From Candidatus Peregrinibacteria bacterium RIFOXYB2_FULL_32_7 (GTDB lineage Bacteria > Patescibacteriota > Gracilibacteria > UBA1369 > GWF2-33-10), in the NCBI GenBank assembly GCA_001787465.1, contig MFXJ01000065.1, positions 375-7,227 of the forward strand: 6,853 nucleotides of DNA. The letters run 5' to 3'. Positions 1 through 6,222 of the stretch are shown in pieces (positions within the stretch are counted from its first letter, which is position 1; each line of letters opens with the position of its first letter). The notes below the pieces were generated by a model. It did no database searches and was not told the origin of the DNA. It was given only the letters and a program-made list of their open reading frames with translations. The position numbers and the translations under genes were made by a program.

Positions 1-1180
1 CTGTTTTTATTACCGAATTAAACCATTTAATGTCATAAGCAATATACATACTTTTTTGTTGCTCCAATGTCCGTTTTTTCTCCGCAATTTTTGCCCTATC
101 AAAATTATTATTTACCGCCAAATTCTCATCAGTTCTTCCTCTTCCAGCCGATGATAATAATTGCAAATCGCATGTCCCTAATTCTTCCAAAATTTTATTA
201 AATGGTCTTTGTCTTAATTGATTAATTTCATTTAGATTAAAAGTTGTATCAGAAGCGCCAAGATTTTTGTTATAATTTTTAGTATACAAATTCGTTCCTT
301 CACGAATTGCTTTTGCATTAGCTGGATTTATTGATTGAAGAGCTTGAATTGAGTTTGTATCATTTGTTGAATGATAAAAAAGAACTCTTTGTTTTATTAA
401 AACTGTTAAAAGTTGAGGATTTCCTTTATTTCTTTCGGCAAAATTGGCAAATCCTTCCTGTGATAATTTGATACATAATTGGCAGAGCGGATGTTTTTTC
501 CCTAAAATAAAATAAAAATTATTTAAAATTTCAGATAAGGAATTGAAAAAATTTATTTGTAGTAAATTCCTAGCTTCTTCCTCTTTTCCAACAAAAAGTT
601 CAGTACTTTTGTTCCAATTTCTTCTTTTCCCAGTAAAAGTTTCTGCTAAAATTAATAAATTATTTAAATTTTGTTGATTATTAGGATTTGAACAGCAATT
701 TACTAAAACATTTCCAGTTTTTTCATTTTCTTTATCTAAAGCCGAATGAAATTCAGCCACTTTTCTTTCTTTATAATTTGTTAAAAATGCTGTTAAATTT
801 TTGAAATATTTATCGATTAAAGAATCATATAATTTATCATTAATAACTTTTAAATTCAAAAAAGCTTTTTTGTTTTGATCTAATTCACTCATGCCTTGTT
901 GTAATAAAATTTGTTCGTCAGGTAATCCTTTTAAACTATTTTTAAAAAAGTTTCTTACATGTTCATCTCCACTTTCAATTGCTTCTTCAAAATCTGTTTT
1001 ATCCCATTCCTCAGATTCATTTCTCTCAGATGTTTCGTCTTCTTTATGCGATAAAATGTCATTAGCTTGATTGCCTTCGTCTTTTTTGGCTTCAGTCTTA
1101 ATTTGTTCCATTAAACCCTGAAAGGAAAGAGGTCCATGGAAAAAGATAAAACTATGAATATTTTCTAAAAATTTAAACAT
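1..1180 (-). CDS. Unrecognised protein, N-terminal 393 residues (3' end beyond the left edge)
   Basis: I translated the minus strand by hand from the ATG at 1180-1178 and found no stop down to the window edge: 393 codons, with base 1 belonging to the next codon. I do not recognise the family and assign no function. The N-terminus (MFKFLENIHS..., residues 1-23) is mildly hydrophobic (FIFF at 11-14) but too short and interrupted to call a signal peptide or membrane anchor. Residues 26-75 are strongly acidic and probably disordered. From about residue 95 on the protein looks mainly alpha-helical and rich in Asn, Lys and Leu. Cysteines lie at 162-163, at 233 and 236 (one CxxC, PLCQLC) and at 337; one CxxC does not make a zinc site. 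The start is supported by its 8-nt overlap with the upstream small gene, which implies one transcript. The next in-frame ATG (residue 24) is a weaker alternative. Uninterrupted length makes a real gene very likely. Confidence 0.8.
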   Translation of the reverse strand, partial: MFKFLENIHSFIFFHGPLSFQGLMEQIKTEAKKDEGNQANDILSHKEDETSERNESEEWDKTDFEEAIESGDEHVRNFFKNSLKGLPDEQILLQQGMSELDQNKKAFLNLKVINDKLYDSLIDKYFKNLTAFLTNYKERKVAEFHSALDKENEKTGNVLVNCCSNPNNQQNLNNLLILAETFTGKRRNWNKSTELFVGKEEEARNLLQINFFNSLSEILNNFYFILGKKHPLCQLCIKLSQEGFANFAERNKGNPQLLTVLIKQRVLFYHSTNDTNSIQALQSINPANAKAIREGTNLYTKNYNKNLGASDTTFNLNEINQLRQRPFNKILEELGTCDLQLLSSAGRGRTDENLAVNNNFDRAKIAEKKRTLEQQKSMYIAYDIKWFNSVIKT

Positions 1181-1514
1181 TTTCTAACTTTTTTAAAATA
1201 TTTTCAGCTTCATTTTCATCAAGTGCTTTTTGTTTTGCCCTTGATTCTGTAATGACTTTATTTACTATTTCTTGAGTAGATTTGTTAAAATTTGAAACTA
1301 TCTCTTTACCTTTATTTCTTAATTTCTCAAAATCTTTTTGCTCCTGAACTAAAGTTCCATAAAGTTTCTTTTGCTCTTCCAAAGACATTGCCTTAACTTT
1401 TTCAATATATTCTTCCATCTCTTTTTCATTGAATTTAGCTTTCAAAGACCTTGAACTCCGAATCATTTGAATCAAATCTATTTTTGCTGTCTGAATTTTT
1501 GCTAAAGTAGGCAT
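1173..1514 (-). CDS. Small alpha-helical / coiled-coil hypothetical protein, 113 aa
   Basis: This 113-residue protein of unknown family is very rich in Lys and Glu, with one proline, two glycines and no Cys, Trp or His. Hydrophobic residues recur at heptad-like spacing from about residue 25 to the end, for instance around EEYIEKVKAM and KLYGTLVQEQ. The pattern predicts a soluble, almost entirely helical, probably coiled-coil protein. It has no signal peptide, membrane segment or catalytic motif. It is the first gene of a minus-strand unit; its last eight bases overlap the start of the next gene, so the two proteins may act together, for example as partners. A predicted promoter (1575-1602) and a heptamer repeat tract precede it. 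No Shine-Dalgarno sequence is visible; the 33 bases before the ATG contain no G. The ORF is short, but the overlap, the codon pattern and the upstream promoter support it as a gene. Confidence 0.75.
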   Translation of the reverse strand: MPTLAKIQTAKIDLIQMIRSSRSLKAKFNEKEMEEYIEKVKAMSLEEQKKLYGTLVQEQKDFEKLRNKGKEIVSNFNKSTQEIVNKVITESRAKQKALDENEAENILKKLENV

Positions 1515-1522
1515 TTAAAAAA

Positions 1523-1543
1523 TTTTGAATTTTAAATTTTGAA
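1523..1543 (-). repeat. Three tandem AT-rich heptamers before the small-protein start
   Basis: On the + strand the tract reads TTTTGAA, TTTTAAA, TTTTGAA, exact 7-base periodicity. In the sense of the minus-strand gene it is TTCAAAA, TTTAAAA, TTCAAAA, ending 8 nt before the ATG. A similar tract in the same orientation to its gene lies before rplD. It may be a short intergenic repeat family or an A/T-rich initiation element. Confidence 0.6.
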
Positions 1544-1574
1544 TTAACTAAAAGCTTCATATTCTTTATATTTT

Positions 1575-1602
1575 ATCATAATTTTTGCTAAAGTTTAAGC
1601 AA
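1575..1602 (-). promoter_or_regulatory. Predicted sigma70-type promoter for the minus-strand pair
   Basis: Read on the minus strand: a -35 of TTGCTT (complement of 1597-1602), a 16-bp spacer, and a -10 of TATGAT (complement of 1575-1580). The -10 matches TATAAT at five of six positions; the -35 is weak beyond TTG. The expected start is near 1568, giving a leader of about 55 nt. It lies back to back with the predicted fusA promoter. AT-rich DNA often gives such matches by chance. Confidence 0.45.
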
Positions 1603-1608
1603 ATCGCC

Positions 1609-1637
1609 TTGCATTTTAATTAATTAACACCTACAAT
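1609..1637 (+). promoter_or_regulatory. Predicted sigma70-type promoter for fusA
   Basis: A -35 of TTGCAT (1609-1614), a 17-bp spacer and a -10 of TACAAT (1632-1637, five of six consensus bases). The start is expected near 1643-1645, giving a leader of about 32 nt. The bases after the -10 read TCT then GCCGCTT (1641-1647). The same 7-mer occurs at the same distance after the predicted rplC -10, which supports both calls. A GC-containing discriminator is typical of stringently controlled translation genes in well-studied bacteria; its use here is inference. The spacer contains the AT palindrome TTAATTAATTAA (1616-1627). Confidence 0.6.
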
Positions 1638-1675
1638 TCTGCCGCTTAAATTTTTATTCTTTATCCTTAAGTTTT

Positions 1676-3754
1676 ATGTCTGATGATCTTCTAAAACTTC
1701 GAAATTTTGGTATCTGTGCTCATATAGATGCTGGCAAAACTACAACCACTGAACGTGTTCTTTTTTACACTGGAAAAAGCCATAAAATAGGAGAAGTTCA
1801 TGATGGCGAAGCAACAATGGATTGGATGGAACAAGAAAAAGAGCGTGGTATTACTATCACTTCCGCCGCTACAACTTGTTTTTGGAAAGATTGCCAATTT
1901 AATATTATTGACACTCCAGGACACGTTGATTTTACCGTAGAAGTAGAACGCTCTATGCGCATTTTAGATGGTGGAGTCGTTGTTATCGATGCTTCACAAG
2001 GAGTAGAGCCACAGACTGAAACTGTCTGGAGGCAGGCTGAAAAATACTGCGTACCAAGAATAATATTTGTAAATAAAATGGATAAAGTAGGAGCTGATTT
2101 TGATTTTTCAATGGATTCTCTTTGCGAACGTGCAAGTAAAAATTGTGTAGCGATTCAATTACCTATAGGACAAGAAGACAAACTTGAAGGAGTAATAGAT
2201 ATTCTTACAATGAAAGCTTATAAATTTGAAGGAGATAAAGGGGAAAAAGTAATAGAAATTGAGATCCCATTAGATTTAAAATCTAAAGTTGAGACTCTAC
2301 GTTCAAGATTAATCGAAAAAGTATCTGAAAATGATGATGCCTTAATGGAAAAATATTTAGAAGGAGTTGAACCATCTATGGAAGAAATTAAAAAAGGCAT
2401 TAGAAAAGCTACTGTGGCCAATAAAATTTACCCAGTCTTAGCAGGTAGCTCGTTGAAAAACATAGGTGTTCAATTACTACTTGATGCGGTAATAGATTAT
2501 TTACCTTCACCGCTTGACGTTCCTTCTATCAAGGGAACCACGTCTAACTCTCAAGAGGAAATTACCAGAGCGCCTGACTTTTCCGCACCTTTTTCAGCTT
2601 TAGCTTTCAAAATTGCTACTGATCCGTTTGTTGGTAAATTAGTATTTTTTAGAGTGTACTCAGGAACTTTGAACGCTGGAAGTTATATTCTAAATCCACG
2701 TAGCGGTAAAAAAGAAAGAATTGGCCGACTGATTCAAATGCATGCGAATTCAAGAGAAGAAATAAAAATGGTAAGGGCCGGCGACATTGCCGCAACTGTT
2801 GGTCTTAAAGATGTCATCACCGGAGATACTTTATGCGATGAAAAACAAGAAATAATACTTGAATCTATGCAATTCCCTGAACCAGTAATCCAAATCGCTA
2901 TCGAACCAAAAACAAAAGCAGATCGAGATAAAATGGGACTTGCTTTACAAAAACTTGCTGAGGAAGATCCAACTTTCAGAATTAAAAGCGATGAAGAAAC
3001 TGGACAAACTCTGATTTCAGGCATGGGTGAACTACATCTTGATATTATCGTCGATAGATTAAGACGAGAATTTAAAGTAGAAGCTAATATAGGCAAACCA
3101 CAGGTTGCTTATCGCGAAACAATTCAAACTGAAATGGAGGCAGAAGAAAAATATGTTAAACAAACTGGTGGTCGCGGACAATATGGCCACGTTGTAATTA
3201 AACTGACCCCTCTTGAACGCGGTGCTGGTTATCAATTTGATAACAAAATAGTAGGAGGTAAAATTCCAAGAGAATATATTCCAGCTGTAGATAAAGGAAT
3301 TCAAGAAGCTATGACCAGAGGTATAGTAGCTGGATATCCAGTAGTAGATTTAAAAATTGAATTATTTGATGGCTCATATCATGATGTTGATTCATCTGAA
3401 TTAGCTTTCAAAATTGCTGGCTCACTTGCTTTTCAAAAAGGCGCTAAAGCCGCAAAACCCGTTCTACTTGAACCAATCATGGATGTAGAAGTTTGCACCC
3501 CTGACGATTTCTTTGGAGATGTGTTAGGAAATTTAAGTTCTAAACGTGGTCAAATAAAAGAAAGCTTTGAAAGAGGCCAAGCAAAAGTTATTAAATCTGA
3601 AGTTCCTTTAGCAGAAATGTTTGGTTATGCAACTGAACTTAGGTCAATGACCCAAGGAAGAGCTGGATATTCAATGGAATTTTCTCGTTATGAAAAAGTA
3701 CCAAATAATATTGGTGAAAAAATTATTTCCGAAAAAGGTTTAAAGAAAGAATAA
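1676..3754 (+). CDS. fusA: Elongation factor G (EF-G), translocation GTPase
   Basis: EF-G is a cytosolic GTPase that moves tRNAs and mRNA through the ribosome after each peptide bond, and helps split ribosomes with RRF. At 692 residues it is close to the usual 690-705. The G domain shows AHIDAGKT (15-22, P-loop), RGITI (57-61, switch I), DTPGH (79-83, with catalytic His83), NKMD (133-136) and GSSLKN (257-262). Domain II covers about 300-395, domain III begins near PEPV (401) and includes GMGELHLDI (450-458), and domain IV has [10 protein letters not shown] (496-505) and YHDVDSSE (569-576). His570 corresponds to the domain IV tip histidine important for translocation (His583 in E. coli, from memory). 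Domain V ends the protein. The start fits the conserved N-terminus, and no Shine-Dalgarno is seen. It is monocistronic or the head of the cluster: the hypothetical pair diverges upstream, tuf lies 134 bp downstream, and rpsL and rpsG are not upstream. Confidence 0.98.
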   Translation: MSDDLLKLRNFGICAHIDAGKTTTTERVLFYTGKSHKIGEVHDGEATMDWMEQEKERGITITSAATTCFWKDCQFNIIDTPGHVDFTVEVERSMRILDGGVVVIDASQGVEPQTETVWRQAEKYCVPRIIFVNKMDKVGADFDFSMDSLCERASKNCVAIQLPIGQEDKLEGVIDILTMKAYKFEGDKGEKVIEIEIPLDLKSKVETLRSRLIEKVSENDDALMEKYLEGVEPSMEEIKKGIRKATVANKIYPVLAGSSLKNIGVQLLLDAVIDYLPSPLDVPSIKGTTSNSQEEITRAPDFSAPFSALAFKIATDPFVGKLVFFRVYSGTLNAGSYILNPRSGKKERIGRLIQMHANSREEIKMVRAGDIAATVGLKDVITGDTLCDEKQEIILESMQFPEPVIQIAIEPKTKADRDKMGLALQKLAEEDPTFRIKSDEETGQTLISGMGELHLDIIVDRLRREFKVEANIGKPQVAYRETIQTEMEAEEKYVKQTGGRGQYGHVVIKLTPLERGAGYQFDNKIVGGKIPREYIPAVDKGIQEAMTRGIVAGYPVVDLKIELFDGSYHDVDSSELAFKIAGSLAFQKGAKAAKPVLLEPIMDVEVCTPDDFFGDVLGNLSSKRGQIKESFERGQAKVIKSEVPLAEMFGYATELRSMTQGRAGYSMEFSRYEKVPNNIGEKIISEKGLKKE

Positions 3755-3788
3755 ACTTACTACGCAATAAATCTAACAAAAAAATTCC

Positions 3789-3817
3789 TTGCAAACGTAA
3801 CTTATTTACCTTAAAAT
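3789..3817 (+). promoter_or_regulatory. Predicted sigma70-type promoter for tuf
   Basis: A -35 of TTGCAA (3789-3794, four of six), a 17-bp spacer and a -10 of TAAAAT (3812-3817, five of six), starting 34 bp after the fusA stop. Transcription would begin near 3824, giving a leader of about 65 nt whose first bases enter the perfect hairpin at 3828. An internal tuf promoter fits the high EF-Tu demand of bacterial cells. It lacks the GCCGCTT block of the fusA and rplC promoters. Confidence 0.5.
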
Positions 3818-3827
3818 CATTTGGCAT

Positions 3828-3853
3828 TTGAAAACTTACCTTTAAGTTTTCAA
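3828..3853 (+). promoter_or_regulatory. Perfect 11-bp hairpin in the tuf leader
   Basis: TTGAAAACTTA (3828-3838) is followed by the 4-base loop CCTT and the exact reverse complement TAAGTTTTCAA (3843-3853). No T-run follows, so it is not an intrinsic terminator on the + strand. It lies 35 nt before the tuf ATG and right after the predicted transcription start. It could be a 5' stabilising stem of the tuf mRNA, a processing site in a fusA-tuf read-through transcript, or a DNA operator. The repeat is plain in the sequence; its role is not. Confidence 0.6.
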
Positions 3854-3888
3854 TCAAAAACCCTTTTAAAATCCTAACTTTAAATACT

Positions 3889-5082
3889 ATGGCAGGCGTA
3901 TATGATAGAAGTAAACCACATATTAATGTTGGTACTATAGGCCACGTGGATCATGGCAAGACAACTTTAACAGCCGCAATCACAACAGTTGCCGCTACCA
4001 AATTCGGTGGTGCTTCTAATAAAGCGGTAAAATTTGATGAAATTGATAACGCTCCTGAAGAAAGAGAACGCGGTATTACAATTGCAACTTCTCACCAAGA
4101 ATATGAAACCGACAAAAGACATTATGCTCACGTAGATTGTCCAGGACATGCTGATTATGTAAAAAATATGATTACTGGCGCCGCTCAAATGGATGGAGCT
4201 ATTCTTGTAGTGTCTGCAACAGACGGTCCGATGCCTCAAACTCGTGAACATATCTTGCTTGCTAGGCAGGTTAACGTTCCTTCTGTAATCGTATTTTTAA
4301 ACAAATGCGATATGGTAGATGATCCAGAGATGCTTGATCTTGTTGAAATGGAAATTCGTGAACTTCTTAATAAATATGAATTCCCTGGTAATGAAACTCC
4401 TATTATCAGAGGTTCTGCTTTAAAGGCCTTAGAAAATCCATCTGGACCAGATGCTGAACCTATTGTTGAATTATTAAAAAAATTAGACGAATATATCCCA
4501 CAACCAAAAAGAGAATTGGATAAACCATTCTTAATGCCAGTTGAAGATGTTTTCTCAATTAAAGGTAGAGGTACTGTAGCTACCGGTCGTATTGAACAAG
4601 GTATTGTAAAAACCGGCGAAGAAATAGAGATTGTCGGTATCAAAGAAACGAAAAAATACACTGTTACTGGTGTTGAAATGTTTCATAAAACTCTTAACGA
4701 AGGTCAAGCTGGAGATAATGCTGGAATTTTGTTACGTGGCGTAGAAAGAACCGACATTGAACGTGGTCAAGTTCTTGCTAAACCAGGATCAATCACTCCT
4801 CACGCGAAATTTGAAGCTCAAGTTTACATTCTATCCAAAGAAGAAGGTGGAAGACATACTCCATTTTTTGCTGGCTACAAACCTCAATTTTATATCAGAA
4901 CAACTGATGTTACTGGTTCTATTAAGCTTCCTGACGGTGTTGAAATGGTAATGCCTGGAGACGATATTAAAATGACTGTTGAATTAGGTTGCAAAATTGC
5001 TATGGACGAAGGATTAAGATTTGCGATCCGTGAAGGAGGCAAAACTGTAGGTGCTGGCGTTGTTATTAAAATTATAGAATAA
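3889..5082 (+). CDS. tuf: Elongation factor Tu (EF-Tu), aminoacyl-tRNA carrier GTPase
   Basis: EF-Tu binds GTP and aminoacyl-tRNA, delivers the tRNA to the ribosomal A site and hydrolyses GTP on correct codon pairing; it acts in the cytosol and is recycled by EF-Ts. The protein has 397 residues (family 393-406). G motifs are GHVDHGKT (18-25), RGITI (61-65), DCPGH (83-87, with catalytic His87), NKCD (138-141) and GSALK (175-179). Domains II and III follow from about 210 and 305, with [18 protein letters not shown] in domain II and TVGAGVV near the C-terminus. All GTPase residues are intact. The start is fixed by the family N-terminus. The 42 bases before the ATG contain no G, so there is no Shine-Dalgarno. 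A predicted promoter and hairpin lie upstream in the fusA gap, and rpsJ follows after 13 nt, so tuf and rpsJ are probably co-transcribed. Confidence 0.99.
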   Translation: MAGVYDRSKPHINVGTIGHVDHGKTTLTAAITTVAATKFGGASNKAVKFDEIDNAPEERERGITIATSHQEYETDKRHYAHVDCPGHADYVKNMITGAAQMDGAILVVSATDGPMPQTREHILLARQVNVPSVIVFLNKCDMVDDPEMLDLVEMEIRELLNKYEFPGNETPIIRGSALKALENPSGPDAEPIVELLKKLDEYIPQPKRELDKPFLMPVEDVFSIKGRGTVATGRIEQGIVKTGEEIEIVGIKETKKYTVTGVEMFHKTLNEGQAGDNAGILLRGVERTDIERGQVLAKPGSITPHAKFEAQVYILSKEEGGRHTPFFAGYKPQFYIRTTDVTGSIKLPDGVEMVMPGDDIKMTVELGCKIAMDEGLRFAIREGGKTVGAGVVIKIIE

Positions 5083-5095
5083 TTTAAATTAAAAA

Positions 5096-5419
5096 ATGAC
5101 TCATCAATGTATTCGTATTCGAATTAAAGCATTTGATAATAAAGTAATTGATAATGCTTGCGCAACAATTATTGATATTATTCAAAAGAATGGTTCGATT
5201 TATGTTGGTCCTGTTCCTATGCCGACAAGAATAAAAAAGTTTTGTGTTAACAAATCAACTTTTGTTAACAGCAGAGCGAAAGAACAATTTGAAATGAGAA
5301 CGCACAATAGATTGATCGATATTATTCAATGCACGCCAAAGACAATTGAAGCCTTAAGTGGAATTGATTTGCCAGCTGGTGTAGATCTTGAAATTAAAAT
5401 GCTTAGTTCAAAAGAATAA
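5096..5419 (+). CDS. rpsJ: 30S ribosomal protein S10 (NusE)
   Basis: S10 is a small-subunit head protein near the A-site side. In bacteria it also acts as NusE, binding NusB and NusG in antitermination and transcription-translation coupling. It has 107 residues (E. coli 103). Diagnostic segments are IRIRIKAFDNKVID (6-19), GPVPMPTR (38-45), the exposed loop that inserts into the 30S head (about 46-62), EQFEMRTHNRLIDI (63-76) and the end LPAGVDLEIK (92-101). The C-terminal MLSSKE is a short extension. The gene follows tuf by 13 nt and has no G in the 18 bases before its ATG, so initiation does not use a Shine-Dalgarno; translational coupling to tuf is possible. In many bacteria the S10 operon leader lies before rpsJ. 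Here there is no room for one, and the structured gap instead follows rpsJ. Confidence 0.97.
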   Translation: MTHQCIRIRIKAFDNKVIDNACATIIDIIQKNGSIYVGPVPMPTRIKKFCVNKSTFVNSRAKEQFEMRTHNRLIDIIQCTPKTIEALSGIDLPAGVDLEIKMLSSKE

Positions 5420-5426
5420 AAAAATA

Positions 5427-5455
5427 TTGACTTTATTAAAGTCATGTCTTAAAAT
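5427..5455 (+). promoter_or_regulatory. Strong predicted sigma70-type promoter for rplC
   Basis: A -35 of TTGACT (5427-5432, five of six), exactly 17 bp of spacer, and a -10 of TAAAAT (5450-5455, five of six), the best promoter match I found. The start is expected at about 5461-5463, inside GCCGCTT (5459-5465), which repeats at the same offset in the fusA promoter. The -35 starts 8 bp after the rpsJ stop. It would give the L3-L4 part of the cluster its own transcription and a leader of about 137 nt. Confidence 0.65.
5428..5444. promoter_or_regulatory. Inverted repeat overlapping the rplC -35
   Basis: TGACTTTATTAAAGTCA is an 8-bp inverted repeat around a central T, just after the rpsJ stop. 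It overlaps the -35 and half of the spacer. As RNA it would be a weak 7-bp stem without a T-run, so not a convincing terminator. As DNA it could be an operator. Either role is speculative. Confidence 0.4.
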
Positions 5456-5461
5456 TACGCC

Positions 5462-5598
5462 GCTTTAAAACTTTAAATATTTTGTCAGCGGTAAAAGCTG
5501 TTTACATAAGTTAGAAAAGTAAATTAGGTTCCTAATTCTAAATTAGGATTTTAAATCCAAAATTTACTGACTAAATTTAGTCCCTAACCTCTATTATA
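5462..5598 (+). promoter_or_regulatory. Structured leader of rplC, candidate cis-regulatory RNA
   Basis: The roughly 137-nt segment between the predicted start and the rplC ATG is packed with complementary segments. CCGCT (5460-5464) can pair with AGCGG (5487-5491), helped by AAAA and TTTT inside. AATTAGG (5522-5528), CCTAATT (5531-5537) and a second AATTAGG (5541-5547) allow two exclusive stems on the central arm. GGATTTTAAATCC (5546-5558) is a small palindromic stem overlapping the second arm. AAATTTA (5560-5566) pairs with TAAATTT (5572-5578), overlapping the DNA palindrome GACTAAATTTAGTC. No stem is followed by a T-run, so any control would more likely act on translation or RNA stability. 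L4 controls the S10 operon through a leader before rpsJ in some bacteria; feedback by L3 or L4 here is inference. No ORF longer than about ten codons is present. Confidence 0.5.
5569..5582. promoter_or_regulatory. Perfect 14-bp palindrome just before rplC
   Basis: GACTAAATTTAGTC is exactly self-complementary and ends 16 bp before the rplC ATG. It could be a dimer-binding DNA site or part of the leader fold; as RNA it lacks a loop unless the central bases open. Its core is AT-rich, so chance is possible. Confidence 0.4.
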
Positions 5599-6183
5599 AT
5601 GTCCGGATTAATGGGCTCAAAAATCGGTATGACTAGAATCCTGAAAGCTGATGGAATTGCAGTTCCTGTGAGTGTAATTAGAACAGGACCCAATCAAATT
5701 CTACACAAAAAAACTGCGGAAAAGGATGGCTATCTTGCTTTAGTGCTTGGATTTGAGCCTCTAAAAACTCCTAAAAAAACTAAAAAATATCGATATATCA
5801 AGGAATTTTCTATCAATAGCGAGGAATTTGATCAGTTTGAGAAAGGTAGTGCAGTTGATCTTAATATTTTTAAAGAAGGGGAAAAAATTACCTTATCTTC
5901 CGTGTCAAAAGGAAAAGGCTTTGCTGGTGTAATGAAAAAATGGAATTTCAGCGGCGGTCCAGCAACGCATGGTTGTACTCGACATAGAGGCCCCGGTTCT
6001 ATTGGCGCTCGTGCTAAACCCGGTAGAATAGAAAAAGGTAAGAAATTACCAGGCCGACTTGGAAATGAAAAAGTTACTATAAAAAGTGAAATTGTTATGA
6101 TTAATCAAGAAAAAGGTTTAATTGCTGTCAAGGGAGCTGTTCCTGGCGCTAAAAACAGCCTAGTAATTTTAAAAAAATCCTAA
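5599..6183 (+). CDS. rplC: 50S ribosomal protein L3
   Basis: L3 binds 23S rRNA early in 50S assembly and sends a long extension towards the peptidyl-transferase centre. The 194-residue protein is about 15 shorter than E. coli L3 (209). The N-terminus GLMGSKIGMTRIL (3-15) is diagnostic and fixes the start. The globular barrel spans about 1-100. The extension starts at KGKGFAGVMKKWNF (104-117) and contains PATHG (121-125), GPGSIG (131-136) and KGKKLPGRLG (146-155). The end, VKGAVPGAKNSLVILKK, is typical. The position of the glutamine methylated by PrmB in E. coli (Q150) is Ala139 here, so that modification is not expected. The missing residues seem to come from the variable part before residue 100. 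The gene has its own predicted promoter and leader and no G in the 18 bases before the ATG; rplD follows after 39 nt. Confidence 0.97.
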   Translation: MSGLMGSKIGMTRILKADGIAVPVSVIRTGPNQILHKKTAEKDGYLALVLGFEPLKTPKKTKKYRYIKEFSINSEEFDQFEKGSAVDLNIFKEGEKITLSSVSKGKGFAGVMKKWNFSGGPATHGCTRHRGPGSIGARAKPGRIEKGKKLPGRLGNEKVTIKSEIVMINQEKGLIAVKGAVPGAKNSLVILKKS

Positions 6184-6185
6184 AA

Positions 6186-6213
6186 CTAAAAATTTAAAAT
6201 TTAACATTCAAAA
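6186..6213 (+). repeat. Tandem AT-rich heptamers before rplD
   Basis: The rplC-rplD gap reads CTAAAAA, TTTAAAA, TTTAACA, TTCAAAA in strict 7-base register, ending 9 nt before the rplD ATG. Units and spacing match the tract before the minus-strand small protein (8 nt there), in the same orientation to the gene. The gap contains no G and no Shine-Dalgarno. Confidence 0.55.
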
Positions 6214-6222
6214 TTCATTAAA

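Noticed and set aside
464..490. Zinc-binding site around the CxxC of the unrecognised minus-strand protein
   Set aside because: Only one CxxC; the other cysteines (162, 163, 337) do not form a second typical ligand pair.
1616..1627. Palindrome TTAATTAATTAA in the fusA promoter spacer
   Set aside because: Built only of A and T in an AT-rich gap, so expected by chance; mentioned with the promoter but not claimed as an operator.
3755..3788. Intrinsic terminator after fusA
   Set aside because: No GC-rich stem with a T-run is present there; the hairpin at 3828-3853 also lacks a T-run.
1691..4661. Several open frames on the minus strand opposite fusA and tuf, up to 141 codons
   Set aside because: They lie wholly inside genes that match EF-G and EF-Tu over their full length, and have Ser/Ile/Phe-rich translations typical of antisense frames.
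4757..4951. A 64-codon + strand frame within tuf
   Set aside because: Out-of-frame shadow of the conserved EF-Tu domain II-III coding sequence.
5482..5514. Possible leader peptide of 10 codons starting with TTG, ending in TAG, in the rplC leader
   Set aside because: Weak start codon, no ribosome binding site, no regulatory codon run; frames of this length are expected by chance.
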